IMG/VR virus record: IMGVR_UViG_3300035661_000173
Span: 1 to 36,892 of that record
Source: a virus
Direction: 5' to 3' (one strand)
Length of the DNA: 36,892 nt
The notes beneath the pieces were generated by a model. The model saw nothing but the letters and a program-made list of their open reading frames with translations, made no database searches and had not been told where the DNA came from. Made by a program: the position numbers and the translations under genes. Shown piece after piece: positions 6,599 to 15,846 of the stretch. The stretch's first letter is position 1. Each line of letters opens with the position of its first letter.

Positions 6599-8500
6599 TT
6601 AACCGACCACGACGACTCGGTACTGGTTTGTGGTAGGTGCAACTGGTAGCACAAAAGTGATTGTGTTCATGGTGGCCTTCACATAGTCGAGAAGAACTGT
6701 CTGTCCAGTAGCGACGACATGGAACGAAGCATTGACATCCGTCGTTCCGAGGTTGTGGGTGATTGTGAAGGAGGTAGTCGTTCCATCACCGAAGCTGGCT
6801 GAGTACTTGCCAGGAATGATCGAGTTCTGGTTGGGGAAGGTATAGGTCTTTGTAGAGGTAGCGGGACCGCTTACTGCAAAGAATTGGTTGCCTGTTCCAA
6901 AGGTAGTTGGGGCAACCCACGTCTTCACACCTGCAGCAGTGCTCGAAAGGACATACCCATCGACAGGTGGATTGGTGAGCTTTGATTCGAAGTTCGGTGA
7001 AGAGGCATTGAGGGTAATGGAGCCATCTGAGGCCTTGTAGACCGTTACGTTCTTCGTGCCATAGGTCGTTCCACCATTGACGTAGTAGACCTCGCCATCG
7101 TTCACATCTCTGACCTTGGTCAGAAGCATTGTCGTGGAGGTGCTTACTGCGTCGTAGCTGACGCCAGTAATGTTGACCGTGACATCGGCAGAGAAGACAT
7201 CGAAGGTGTATCCACCTAGATCAGTATCGTAGCTCTTGACGCTCTTCTTCGATGATGTGTAGTCGACGCGGACGCGGATCTGGCTTTGAGCAACACTAGC
7301 AATAGAAGCAGAGATCGAGTGATCGCCATTGTTGGCGGGACCGAAGGTATCCCAAAGAGTCCAGTTCGTTCCAGCGTCGGTGCTGTAGTAGACGCGAATC
7401 GACGATACAGCTGGGGTGTCATCAACACAGGTGGTCGTCAGGTTGCATCGAAGCGTTCCCGACAACGCAACACCACTCCAACCGGAGAAGGTCTGAGAGG
7501 AGGTCTGAGAGGAGGTTCCGAGGCAGGTGTATGTTCCGGTAGGGTTGGTGCTGGGATAGAAGGTTCCCGTTCCACCAGAGGTGGTCGTGCTGAGGGTGTA
7601 GATACCGTTCTGACTCAGAACGGTCTGAGCTGCCAACAGGAGCTGCTTGCCGTCGGTCTGCGTCACCCCATCAATGAGGGCTGAGGCAGGAGTCGGGATA
7701 GCTACGTTCGCAATCGCAATGGCGTCGATTGATCTAGTCGAGGCCTGAAGCGAGGCCATCAACTTGGTCTTCTCAGCATCGAAGGTGAACCAGGCACCCC
7801 AGAATGCTGTGGCATCAATCGCGGTATCAACCGCTGAGTCCATGAAGGTGCCGAGGCCTGCAATGTAGCCGGACAAGCCAATCCAAGCATTCTGGAAGGC
7901 CGTGTAGCCGACACCGAGGGTCTTTGCTTGATTGATCAGAATGTTCTTGTCGGACTCTGCGACGTTGTATCGGGTGATCTCTCTCGGCTTCTCCGAGACG
8001 GAGACCCAGCCATCAGCGATGATCAGCGCAATGGCATCCATAGCGGCATTGATGCCGGTGTAGAACATATCCGTCGGGGTGGTAAAGGTCGCCTCAGACA
8101 GGTCTCGGGAGTGCTGCCCATCGTAGATTCGGATTTTGAAGCGGTAAAACGAAAGCGGAAGTGCGTTGTCCACCAGGAGCGAGAAGCCACCGGACTGATC
8201 AACTGACACGGGCACTTCAATCCAGTTCAGGACAGCCGGCTCGGTTCCTTGGTAGCCGGTGTATAGAACCGATACCGCTGGACGTTCAGAGATGACTGGA
8301 AGTGATCCATCGTTCGTGACGCGAATACCCTTCCTGCCCTGCGCTTCGATGTTCTCGATGGCAAGCGATAGGTAGCTCTGGTTGATCGTGGTGAGGTCTA
8401 CAAGACGGTATGCACCTGCTGAGAGCTTCTTCGTTCTCTCCTTCGGCTCGATGATGATCGAGATACCTGTCTTGTCCCACTGCGTGTTTGTCTGACTCAT
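6599..8500 (-). CDS. Tail fibre / receptor-binding protein
   Basis: 633 aa. The N-terminal region has fibronectin-like strands (VSVLYTGYQGTEPAVLNWIE), probably for attachment to the tail tip. A helical segment around residues 145-260 follows. Next comes the phage fibre signature ALIDGVTQTDGKQLLLAAQT followed by NGIYTL, then beta-rich repeats. The C-terminal domain FGDGTTTSFTITHNLGT ... APTTNQYRVVVVG is a common fibre end domain. Together these say host-receptor recognition by a long tail fibre. It follows the tail-tip genes in the expected order. The host cannot be deduced from it. Confidence 0.82.
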   Translation of the reverse strand: MSQTNTQWDKTGISIIIEPKERTKKLSAGAYRLVDLTTINQSYLSLAIENIEAQGRKGIRVTNDGSLPVISERPAVSVLYTGYQGTEPAVLNWIEVPVSVDQSGGFSLLVDNALPLSFYRFKIRIYDGQHSRDLSEATFTTPTDMFYTGINAAMDAIALIIADGWVSVSEKPREITRYNVAESDKNILINQAKTLGVGYTAFQNAWIGLSGYIAGLGTFMDSAVDTAIDATAFWGAWFTFDAEKTKLMASLQASTRSIDAIAIANVAIPTPASALIDGVTQTDGKQLLLAAQTVLSQNGIYTLSTTTSGGTGTFYPSTNPTGTYTCLGTSSQTSSQTFSGWSGVALSGTLRCNLTTTCVDDTPAVSSIRVYYSTDAGTNWTLWDTFGPANNGDHSISASIASVAQSQIRVRVDYTSSKKSVKSYDTDLGGYTFDVFSADVTVNITGVSYDAVSTSTTMLLTKVRDVNDGEVYYVNGGTTYGTKNVTVYKASDGSITLNASSPNFESKLTNPPVDGYVLSSTAAGVKTWVAPTTFGTGNQFFAVSGPATSTKTYTFPNQNSIIPGKYSASFGDGTTTSFTITHNLGTTDVNASFHVVATGQTVLLDYVKATMNTITFVLPVAPTTNQYRVVVVG

Positions 8501-8509
8501 CCGGGCCTC

Positions 8510-9004
8510 TTAGTTCACAACTGCGGCGGCGAGGTCACAGGAAGCGAAGAGGTCTCGACTAACGATCTCGATATCGAAGCTTTTGAAGACGATATTTCCT
8601 ACTGGCTGGAGCGTTGGAGCTTTACTGATGAAGCATCGGAAGAAGGGATCTGCGGTTGAGGGGCTAAACTGCAAGCGCGACTCGCCGTACAAGCTCAACT
8701 CGTTTACCAGGTCTTCAGCAGAGGGCATCTGACCGTTGGCGGTTCCGATGGTGTAGCTAGCGTAGGTAGCGAGGTCGTCGTAGTAGGCATACTTGAGCTG
8801 CACCTTGGGCGAATACCCTTTGACCTTCTTTCGCTTGGAGCCATCCAGCAGCTCAACCAGCTGGGTTCCTCGTTCATCCCATGAGAGCGTGATGCCGTCC
8901 TGGAGTGGAACCGGAAGGTAGAGGGTCTTCACGACTGAGAGGTAATCGGTGCTGAGGATTTGGAAGCGTGGCGAGGTTGCGCCAAATGATGTAGACAAGC
9001 TCAT
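8510..9004 (-). CDS. Tail tip protein
   Basis: 164 aa with no membrane segment. It starts MSLSTSFGATSPRFQILST and contains a charged beta hairpin (DGSKRKKVKGYSPKVQLKYAYY) and a C-terminal VFKSFDIEIVSRDLFA. Position between the large hub protein and the fibre suggests a tail-tip or adaptor protein joining the fibre to the hub. It is separated from the hub gene by a 40-nt gap carrying the GGACAAT motif, which is unusual in an otherwise tightly packed operon. No family recognised. Confidence 0.7.
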   Translation of the reverse strand: MSLSTSFGATSPRFQILSTDYLSVVKTLYLPVPLQDGITLSWDERGTQLVELLDGSKRKKVKGYSPKVQLKYAYYDDLATYASYTIGTANGQMPSAEDLVNELSLYGESRLQFSPSTADPFFRCFISKAPTLQPVGNIVFKSFDIEIVSRDLFASCDLAAAVVN

Positions 9005-9015
9005 TGGGTTGGGGA

Positions 9016-9050
9016 TTCCTTACTTCAATTGTCCTGCCAAGTTTTCTTAG
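9016..9050 (-). promoter_or_regulatory. Intergenic GGACAAT motif
   Basis: The minus strand carries AAGAAAACTTGGCAGGACAA then TTGAAG, ending about 12 nt before the ATG at 9004. It is nearly the same as the element at 15605-15640: GAAAA, then GGCAGGACAATT, then AAGGA. Confidence 0.45.
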
Positions 9051-11785
9051 TACGCCTGAAGCAGCTTGATGTTTGCTTTGCAGTCAGCGAGTGAGTAATT
9101 CACGGACATGACATGCCATTCAGTCGTCTCGGAGTTGATCTTGATTCGTTGTAGGGGCTTCAAGGTTTCGTATGGAGCAGCACCCTGCCCTGTGTAGCTA
9201 ACTTCGAGGTCTCGGCCCATTCGGGGTTTGCCGTAGAAGTCCGCGTAGTCCGCAGCTAGAGAGGCACACTGAGAAGTCGTGGTCACGTAATCCCCACCAC
9301 TCAGCTCGAATGACTTGCCACCACGCTTGATGGTGCTCAGCTCGTGCATAGGATCGTTCGATCCAGCGGGTAGCCAATACCAGCTGGTGTCATCGTCCAC
9401 GCCCTTTACCTCGAACAAGCTGAAGAAGCTATCCGTTCTGGTGGTCGTCTCGGATTTGATATCCAGAGGAACTACCGTGGCGGCTTCGGTAAAGTTGCGG
9501 CTTAGGATCTGCAAGACAGCTCCATCACCTGGTAGAGCCATAGCGTTCTGAGCGATGCAGAGATGCTCGATCAGATCCAACGCAGAGCTATCGGGCTTGA
9601 AGCGTTCAAATGTGTCTGTGACCTTCGTTGAGATCTGGAAGATTCGTCCTCCAAGGATCCCGAATAGGCGAGTAGAGGTGGGGTCTTTAAGGGCTCTAGC
9701 GATGCTGTAGCTGCCATCGGCGATCTTCTCTGGCTGAATCGAGGGTGGAGCGAGAGCGTCTGGATCGAGATTGAATAGCCATACCTCATCGAGGATCTCT
9801 GGCTCTGCAGCATTGGAGTCCTTGATGTAGCGAATGTTTCCAAGGATGTACAGCTGGGTGCTACTCATTGCGGTCAGGGTGGTCTCAAAGAAGCGGAACT
9901 CCTTGAGCGTCTGGTTGTTCGGAAGGTAGACCTTTGGAATGTAGCTGTCGATGTGGAGTGCAGATCCAGTCCATGTGATCTTTCCGTATGCGCCGTTCTG
10001 ACCGATCAGGTAGACACCATAGGGAGTGCGGACGAGCACACCGTTCTCAAGGCCTGCTGGAGCTGCGAGGGTTGCTCCAGCTTGAGCACCGAATTCCAGG
10101 ATGAGTGATCCGTTACGCTGTAGGACTAGAAGAGTGTTGGCAAGCGCGGGAAAAGCGACTCCACAAAGCGGGGTGCTGCCTACTCCCGAGCCGAGAGTCG
10201 TCCTAGCTGTCCAAGCTGTACCGTTCCAAGTATCGCTGTAGTAAGTCGTATTCGAAACCGTTGCTGAGGATTTGTTGTTCTTGACCTCGTAGCGCTTCAT
10301 CGTTGAGTAGTCGTAGATGTAGAAGCCGTTCGGAGAGTCGTTCCAGGTGGTATTCGTATCGCCGAACTTCCACTCGCGGAACCATCGCGGCTTGTTTGTT
10401 CTCAGTGCGTATTCAGGATAAGTAGTGACCTCTAGAGGCATCAGTGATGAAGGAGCCGTAGTGAGGTGTTGAGTCCAATCAACCGTCTCCGTCCAGCTGG
10501 AGCCCTTCGTGTATCCGGTCTCTGGTGTTCCTGTCCATGTCTGAAGGTCAGGACCGCGCAGGGTGATGTCTGTCAGGTTGGCTTGGATGTTGTTCGGGGA
10601 GCTGATTACATCGCCAGCAGGACCACGGAAGGGTAGCCAGGAGAGGAACGGACGGCTGAAGGTGTGTGCCGTGAAGCGGGAGAAGTCCAGCACACCGCCG
10701 ATGGTCAGAGCACAAGCAGTGATGATATTCTTGAAGGACTCGAACAGAACGTATTCGTAGCTCTCGGGGCTGAGCTGGAGCTTGTCCCCAATCGAGACCG
10801 CTACGGTGATTGGCTCTGTGAAGACGAGGGTGTTGGTTTCTGAGTTGATGTCTCGAATGGTGTAGGAGGTTGTTTCTTTCACCGTCAGGTGATCAACCTT
10901 GTCCCCTGGATAGACACCATTCACGCTGTCTACCTTGAGGGTGTAGACCTTAGCGGCTGCGTTGCTCTGATCGGGGACAAAGGTTTCCTTCGCCGTCAGG
11001 AAGGTGGTTGTTGAGCAGTTCGTTGCCTGCCTGATGAAGGTGTAGCTGTACTGGCTGGGGTCAAAGATCCACAGTGTGGATGCAGGAGGGTTCGGCCATA
11101 GGAAGCCGGTCAGGGTAGCGATGTAGCAGTTCGAAGTACCTTGAGGGTTTGACCCGAGCCAGACCTTCTCAACCGTATAGGTTTGAAGCGTTTCGTTGCA
11201 GTAGACACGATCTCCAGGAATGAGCCAATCGGTATCGAGGTCGAAGTAGACGACGTTATTTGCTTCTGGATGTCCCCGGTAGTAGTTCGCTCCCACGATG
11301 CACTTCGCTGTACTCAGGCCTGCCTTGGTCTTACCGAATCGTACGTTGCCAGTCGTGGAGACCACCTGGGGCAGTGATCGCTTGACTAGCTCAGTCATGT
11401 CCGCATCTGCCAGCAAGCGTGACCAATCCTGGCAAGAGAAGTCCAGATAATCCTGCTTCGAATCGCGTGTGCGCTTCATGCTATCGAGATTGACGGTGCC
11501 ATAGAAGGTCGTCACTCCATCCACTTCGAGGTTCACGAATGGAGGCACCAGGCCGTCTGTCTGAGGCAGCGTTGAGGTGATCCAGTTGTAAATGCTGTCT
11601 ACCTGATCAAAGAGACGGAAGGAGAGCGTTGAGGGATTGATCCTCACGAGATCGTTGCCGCCTACCTGCCAGCTCTTGTTGCCAATCGAGACAATGGAAT
11701 CCGAGACCTCTAGCTGATCCTGGATTGCTCCCCTTCCGTTGTGCTTGATGAAGGCGAGTCGAATGGTGCGTCCGTAAAGGTTCAT
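9047..11785 (-). CDS. Large tail hub / baseplate protein
   Basis: 912 aa, immediately downstream of the tape measure gene, where siphophages encode distal tail and tail-associated hub proteins. The N-terminal 130 residues look like a hub or ring domain (IRLAFIKHNG ... TFYGTVNLDSMKR). The centre is a long beta-rich region. The end (PYETLKPLQRIKINSETTEW ... NYSLADCKANIKLLQAY) resembles the closing strands of baseplate hub domains that organise the tail tip. The gene may be a fusion of what are two genes in other phages. No peptidoglycan hydrolase motif is evident. Confidence 0.75.
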   Translation of the reverse strand: MNLYGRTIRLAFIKHNGRGAIQDQLEVSDSIVSIGNKSWQVGGNDLVRINPSTLSFRLFDQVDSIYNWITSTLPQTDGLVPPFVNLEVDGVTTFYGTVNLDSMKRTRDSKQDYLDFSCQDWSRLLADADMTELVKRSLPQVVSTTGNVRFGKTKAGLSTAKCIVGANYYRGHPEANNVVYFDLDTDWLIPGDRVYCNETLQTYTVEKVWLGSNPQGTSNCYIATLTGFLWPNPPASTLWIFDPSQYSYTFIRQATNCSTTTFLTAKETFVPDQSNAAAKVYTLKVDSVNGVYPGDKVDHLTVKETTSYTIRDINSETNTLVFTEPITVAVSIGDKLQLSPESYEYVLFESFKNIITACALTIGGVLDFSRFTAHTFSRPFLSWLPFRGPAGDVISSPNNIQANLTDITLRGPDLQTWTGTPETGYTKGSSWTETVDWTQHLTTAPSSLMPLEVTTYPEYALRTNKPRWFREWKFGDTNTTWNDSPNGFYIYDYSTMKRYEVKNNKSSATVSNTTYYSDTWNGTAWTARTTLGSGVGSTPLCGVAFPALANTLLVLQRNGSLILEFGAQAGATLAAPAGLENGVLVRTPYGVYLIGQNGAYGKITWTGSALHIDSYIPKVYLPNNQTLKEFRFFETTLTAMSSTQLYILGNIRYIKDSNAAEPEILDEVWLFNLDPDALAPPSIQPEKIADGSYSIARALKDPTSTRLFGILGGRIFQISTKVTDTFERFKPDSSALDLIEHLCIAQNAMALPGDGAVLQILSRNFTEAATVVPLDIKSETTTRTDSFFSLFEVKGVDDDTSWYWLPAGSNDPMHELSTIKRGGKSFELSGGDYVTTTSQCASLAADYADFYGKPRMGRDLEVSYTGQGAAPYETLKPLQRIKINSETTEWHVMSVNYSLADCKANIKLLQAY

Positions 11786-11798
11786 TTATGTTTCCGAT

Positions 11799-14700
11799 TT
11801 ATCTCAGGTGCTTGTCGTGATAGGTCAGTGCATCCTTAACCGCTTGAGCAGCACCAGCAGGATCGATGGAACCAATGTGGAAGGTGTTCTGGACCGATGC
11901 CGAAGCAGGATTCGAAGAAAGTGTTTGTGCAGCCATCTGTGTCTGCATTGCAGAGGTCATCTTTGAGGCCTGAGAGCTAGCAGCGATATCAGCTCCACGG
12001 ACGGCGAACTTAGCAGCCCAGTCCTTGAAGTCATGCTCTGGGGCGACTACTTCCGTAATGCCGTGCTCACCAAGCAGCGTTAGCTCAGGTCCGTTGAGAC
12101 CTGCTAGACCACCTGTTGCACGACCAGTAGCGGATGACTTAGCACTAGACATAGCAGCCATCATCAAAGCGATTAGGCCCATTGCGATGGCAACACCAAC
12201 GAATGGGATGCCGCTGTGTGCTTTGAAGATTCCAGAGGTTGCTTCAACGGTGTTGCTGGCTGTCTTCGTTCCCGCTTCCGTCTCGGACTTCACGGTATCT
12301 GTGGTGTTCCAAGCAGACATGACCTTCTTCATTGCCCAAGCTGCCAGCTCCTTGGCGAGCATGTCACTGATGGCCTTGATGACCGTCTGCTTCAATCCAT
12401 CCCACAGTTGCTTCATCTTCTGGTTGAAGCTCATGCCACGGGTCAGCATTGACTGGAAGGCGTTTGATAGGGAGTCGGTGATCGCCTTCCCGACTGAGGA
12501 GAAGATCGTTCGGACTTCCTTTGCAGCAGTGCGGTTGTAGTCAACCCAATCCTGTAGCCCTGCCTTCATGTTCTCGTATGGGTTCTCGTTGGTCTGTTCC
12601 TTCTCGATGGCGTAGTTGCCCTGCTGGGAGATCAGCTCGTACTTCTTCTGAAGTAGTTCGATCTGCTCCTCGAGCTGCTGGGTCTCGATCTTCTTGGAGG
12701 GATCGTTCTCTACAAGGATGAGCTTGGCATTCAGGATCTTTTCTTCCAGGTTCAATTCCTGGAGGGCGAGTTCAAGCTTCTTCTGAAGGTATTCGGTCTC
12801 GGTCAGCTCACGCTTGTCGCGCAGCTGGTCGAGCTTGTCTAGCTTGAGTTTGAAGTTTGCCTGTTCTAGAGCTTGCTCCTTCTGGAGGGCATCCATCTTC
12901 AGCTTGAGGATCTCTTCTTCCTTCTTGCGTTCCAGTTCGATGGTCTGCTTGTGGGCATCCTCAAGACGCTTCTTGTCTCCGATGTAGGTCTTAGCGATGA
13001 ATGCTTCACGGGCCTTAGCTAGTTCGATCTGCTTGTCGAAGTTGTGTTCTGCTGCCTTGATGTCAGATTCGTACTTGGCTAGCTCGGCTTCCTTCTCGTT
13101 GAGGAATCGCTTCTGAGTGTCGGACTCCATGAGCTTGTTGATGCGATTGGTGATCTCTCGCTTCTGGTCTGCATTCAGGCCGTGACGGTTGATCTCCTTC
13201 CTGAGGAAGTCAGCTTCCAGAGCATCTGTGGTGATCCAAACCTCTCCGGCGTCACGAGCTTCCTGAGCACGGATTTCCTTCTTGCGCTCTACAGCTCGCT
13301 CCAAGGCCTTCATTGCCTTTTCGTTGTCTGCTGCACCGCCAGTGCCGTCACCAATGCCCTTCTGCTTCTCGATTTCGCTGCCCTTGGTTGCCAAGTCAGC
13401 GAAGTTCTTGCTGTCCAGAACGTGCTGGGCAATCACCTGATGGAGCTCGGACAGCTCTTGGAGCTTGGCTCTGAGGGCTTCGACCGAACCTTCGACGATG
13501 TCCTTAGACAGCTCTTGGATGTCTGCCTCGAGGCGCTCTGCCTGGATTGCTTCCTGCTGAAGCAGCTGGTCGGTTCTAGCTCGATCGTTTGCATACCCTT
13601 CCTGCTTGGTCTTCAAGTAGGCGTTGTATGCATCGCTGGCCGTATTGTATCCATCGTTGATCTTCTGGAGGTATGGAATCAACTCAGGATTGATATCACC
13701 GATACGGGCCTGGAGAGCACCAGAACGCTTGTCGTCCTTGTTCGCCATTGCCTTAGTCAGCTCTTCGACGTAGCCCTTTGCCTTCTCGGTTGCATCGACG
13801 GTCTTCTGAAGCTGCTCACGAATCTCCTGCTGTGACTCCTCGAAGGCCTTGCTCATCTTCTCGAACCAGAGCATCAAGCCAGCGATGCCAGCGATAGCGA
13901 TAGCGATCATTCCGCCAGGACCGAGGGTGGTCATGAGAGCGGAACCAAAGCTGCTGATACCTGTCACACCTTGCATTGCACCCAAAGCCATCTGGACGCG
14001 GATCATCTGGACGAAGTTCTGCATCGGTGCAATGACCTTCGTTAGGGCTCCGAAGAGACCTGCGTTGGCTGCTAGACCGATGGCGGCACCGAGAGCAACG
14101 ATCTTGACGGTGGTGTACTCGAAGGCCTTTGCGACGGAATCGAAGACAGAAATGATCTTCCCTAGTGCATCAGGCCCTGTCTTGTTGAACCATGCTCCCA
14201 CGCGGATAAGCTCCGGCATCAGGCGGTCTCCCACCTTTAGCTTGGCGCTCTCTACTACCTCGCTGAAGTCCCTCATCTCAGCGCGATACTTGGAGACCAT
14301 CACTTGACGGTCAGGACCGAAGACGAGCCCTAGTCGATCTGCCTTCTCACGGGCCTCATCCATGACGCCGGAAGTGATCTTGAGGTACTTACCTGCATCG
14401 GCCCAACCCTTACCGAACAGCTGGGTCATGACCTCGTTGCGCGAGACACCCTCAGTGAAGTCCATCAGTCGGTTGGAGGTGTTCTCCATGATCGACTGGT
14501 AGTCCAGAAGGTTGCCGTTGCTGTCCTTGGTCTGGATTCCGTACTTCTCGAACTTGTCTCCACTGGAGGCCAAGGCCTTGGTGAGCTTGGCGACCATCGA
14601 CACGTATCCATCGGTGTCCCCGTAGACGCTATTGATCGCCACACGGAGAACTGAGGCCTGCTCGGAGCTGATGCCCATCACTCGGGAGAGCTTGGCGGTC

Positions 14701-14942
14701 TCCTTGCCCATCTCCACAGCGCCTTCGATGGCACCCTTGAAGACAGCTCCACCAGCCAGGACAGCGCCAACGGTTGCTAAAACACCTTGGAAGCTACCGA
14801 GCTTTGAGGTAAGAGAGGTGAAGCTGGACTCCATCTTGTTCGCGGAGTCCTGCACTGCACCAGTTGCTTTAGTGAGTTCGCTTACAAGACCGGTCGAGTC
14901 ACCAGAGAGAATTACTTTCAGTTCGTTGTCGTTGCGTGCCAT
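11799..14942 (-). CDS. Tape measure protein
   Basis: 1047 aa, the longest gene, located directly after the frameshifted tail chaperones, as in lambda-like phages. The N-terminus is helical with a hydrophobic stretch near residues 55-75 (LATVGAVLAGGAVF). Further hydrophobic segments occur near 285-345 and 925-945. Between about 370 and 820 there is a long Glu/Lys/Gln-rich coiled coil. The C-terminal RATGGLAGLNGPELTLLGE and GITEVVAPEHDF is the usual tape-measure end motif. It sets tail length and is ejected with the DNA. The length would predict a tail of the order of lambda's or longer. Confidence 0.92.
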   Translation of the reverse strand: MARNDNELKVILSGDSTGLVSELTKATGAVQDSANKMESSFTSLTSKLGSFQGVLATVGAVLAGGAVFKGAIEGAVEMGKETAKLSRVMGISSEQASVLRVAINSVYGDTDGYVSMVAKLTKALASSGDKFEKYGIQTKDSNGNLLDYQSIMENTSNRLMDFTEGVSRNEVMTQLFGKGWADAGKYLKITSGVMDEAREKADRLGLVFGPDRQVMVSKYRAEMRDFSEVVESAKLKVGDRLMPELIRVGAWFNKTGPDALGKIISVFDSVAKAFEYTTVKIVALGAAIGLAANAGLFGALTKVIAPMQNFVQMIRVQMALGAMQGVTGISSFGSALMTTLGPGGMIAIAIAGIAGLMLWFEKMSKAFEESQQEIREQLQKTVDATEKAKGYVEELTKAMANKDDKRSGALQARIGDINPELIPYLQKINDGYNTASDAYNAYLKTKQEGYANDRARTDQLLQQEAIQAERLEADIQELSKDIVEGSVEALRAKLQELSELHQVIAQHVLDSKNFADLATKGSEIEKQKGIGDGTGGAADNEKAMKALERAVERKKEIRAQEARDAGEVWITTDALEADFLRKEINRHGLNADQKREITNRINKLMESDTQKRFLNEKEAELAKYESDIKAAEHNFDKQIELAKAREAFIAKTYIGDKKRLEDAHKQTIELERKKEEEILKLKMDALQKEQALEQANFKLKLDKLDQLRDKRELTETEYLQKKLELALQELNLEEKILNAKLILVENDPSKKIETQQLEEQIELLQKKYELISQQGNYAIEKEQTNENPYENMKAGLQDWVDYNRTAAKEVRTIFSSVGKAITDSLSNAFQSMLTRGMSFNQKMKQLWDGLKQTVIKAISDMLAKELAAWAMKKVMSAWNTTDTVKSETEAGTKTASNTVEATSGIFKAHSGIPFVGVAIAMGLIALMMAAMSSAKSSATGRATGGLAGLNGPELTLLGEHGITEVVAPEHDFKDWAAKFAVRGADIAASSQASKMTSAMQTQMAAQTLSSNPASASVQNTFHIGSIDPAGAAQAVKDALTYHDKHLR

Positions 14943-14966
14943 TTCATACCAATAGATGACTTCGAA

Positions 14967-15595
14967 TTAAGTAGTGCTGACCCTACGCATGGTTGGTTGG
15001 AGCGTGTTGACTGGAGCTGTCGCCTCTTCTTCAACGCCTAGACCGTAGTCGCGGGGGTCTGGTGGGTCTGGTGCGCCGTCTTCGCAGTGGACGTATGCGG
15101 GGAAGCGAGCGGACCAGCAGAGTTCATCGTGCTTGTAGCGATCTAGCGAATCCTTCATTCGAAGGTCTTCAAGGATGAAGAGAGCTTCTCTGAGAGGGAC
15201 TCGCTTCGCTTGTGACCAGCCACCTACAACGGGAGCGATGCGGCGGGTTAGCTCGCACCCTACTTGATGGGTCCGAGGATCTGGCTCGTCTCGGCCCTTG
15301 CCGCCTCTAGAGCGTTTAGAAACTCTGTGGGCAGCAGACGGTGAGCTTTCGAGAAGCTGATCCACTCGTCGAAAAAACTGGAAAGTAGCGTCTCCGATTC
15401 ATTCTTGGGTAGACGCTTCATCTCCTTCTTGAGCTGTGACATAGCTTCTGGCTCGTCCAGCTCGTCGTCTGTTGCCTTGACGATTGCCAGCAGTTCGATT
15501 TGAGCGTCGAGAGTGGAGAAACCAAGGTTCTGCTGTTCGGTAAGCTTGAAGAGCTTCTCTTTGAACAGGTCGTAGCGATAAGTACTAATTACCAT
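14967..15595 (-). CDS. Tail assembly chaperone G-T frameshift fusion
   Basis: Product of -1 frameshifting at 15371-15377. 75 residues from the G frame continue as 134 residues in the -1 frame, to the stop at 14967-14969, giving about 209 aa. The T part begins RRVDQLLESSPSAAHRVSKR and ends with a Pro-rich acidic tail. In lambda and many siphophages the analogous G and GT proteins bind the tape measure protein during tail assembly in a fixed ratio and are absent from the virion. The T frame has no convincing start of its own: its first possible codon, GTG at 15365, has no SD. It is open back to the slip site, as expected. Confidence 0.88.
15260..15595 (-). CDS. Tail assembly chaperone, G-like
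   Basis: 111 aa, acidic and helical (DDELDEPEAMSQLKKEMKRL), with an ATG at 15595 preceded by AAGGAG. It lies between the major tail protein and the tape measure gene, the fixed position of chaperone G. The 3' third overlaps the T frame by more than 100 nt. The unshifted product ends at TAG 15260-15262. The ratio of G to GT is expected to be set by the slippery site. Confidence 0.88.
   Translation of the reverse strand: MVISTYRYDLFKEKLFKLTEQQNLGFSTLDAQIELLAIVKATDDELDEPEAMSQLKKEMKRLPKNESETLLSSFFDEWISFSKAHRLLPTEFLNALEAARAETSQILGPIK
15371..15377 (-). other. -1 ribosomal frameshift site T TTT TTC
   Basis: A perfect slippery heptamer in the correct G frame (codons TTT at 15376-15374 and TTC at 15373-15371). 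About 12 nt further downstream is a small hairpin, AGCTT and AAAGCT around CTCG. Slipping back one base enters the T frame with no intervening stop. Confidence 0.9.
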
Positions 15596-15764
15596 TTGGG
15601 TGTTGCTCCTTGATTAAATTGTCCTGCCTATTTTCTTTGTTCCGTTGTCTAGTAGCTATTCGCTTAGCAACGTGTTCTGGAGATTGCTCGGTGAAATTGG
15701 ATGCTTGCCCGATGTAGGACTTTCCATTCACAGTGTTGAGGATGATGTAGATGCCAGAAGCCAT
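15585..15764 (-). pseudogene. Truncated GIY-YIG endonuclease remnant
   Basis: A 59-codon frame from the ATG at 15764. It begins MASGIYIILNTVNGKSYIGQ, a textbook start of a GIY-YIG nuclease domain, and then degenerates into EHVAKRIATRQRNKENRQ and ends. The catalytic Arg/Glu region and any DNA-binding domain are missing, so it cannot be an active nuclease. No SD is visible, and it lies just after the major-tail-protein terminator. Its 3' end overlaps the chaperone start by 11 nt and contains the GGACAAT motif. It is best read as the residue of a homing endonuclease insertion between tail tube and chaperone genes. Confidence 0.8.
15605..15640 (-). promoter_or_regulatory. Intergenic GGACAAT motif before chaperone genes
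   Basis: The minus strand reads AAAGAAAATAGGCAGGACAA then TTTAATCAAGGAG, directly before the ATG at 15595. Because a strong terminator lies upstream at 15801-15828, a promoter is needed here to express chaperones and tape measure unless readthrough suffices. This supports a promoter role. Confidence 0.5.
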
Positions 15765-15796
15765 ATGCTTCTAACAGTCCGGGCAGTTTTCACATC

Positions 15797-15828
15797 ACAA
15801 AAAGACGCCCCCAATTGGGGGCGTCTTT
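15797..15828 (-). terminator. Strong bidirectional terminator after major tail protein
   Basis: A perfect 12-bp inverted repeat, AAAGACGCCCCC (15801-15812) and GGGGGCGTCTTT (15817-15828), around AATT. On the minus strand it is followed by a T run. It follows the major tail protein stop by about 20 nt, which would give that abundant protein a separate transcript end. Confidence 0.93.
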
Positions 15829-15846
15829 GGACTGCGTGACCACTAG

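Noticed and set aside
13182-13835. 217-codon plus-strand frame inside the tape measure gene
   Set aside because: It is antisense to a clear coiled-coil tape measure sequence; its Leu-rich composition is the mirror of Glu/Lys/Gln codons. No SD or operon context.
14967-15365. T chaperone as an independent 132-aa gene
   Set aside because: No SD at GTG 15365; the frame is open back to the slippery heptamer, so it is the shifted part of G-T.
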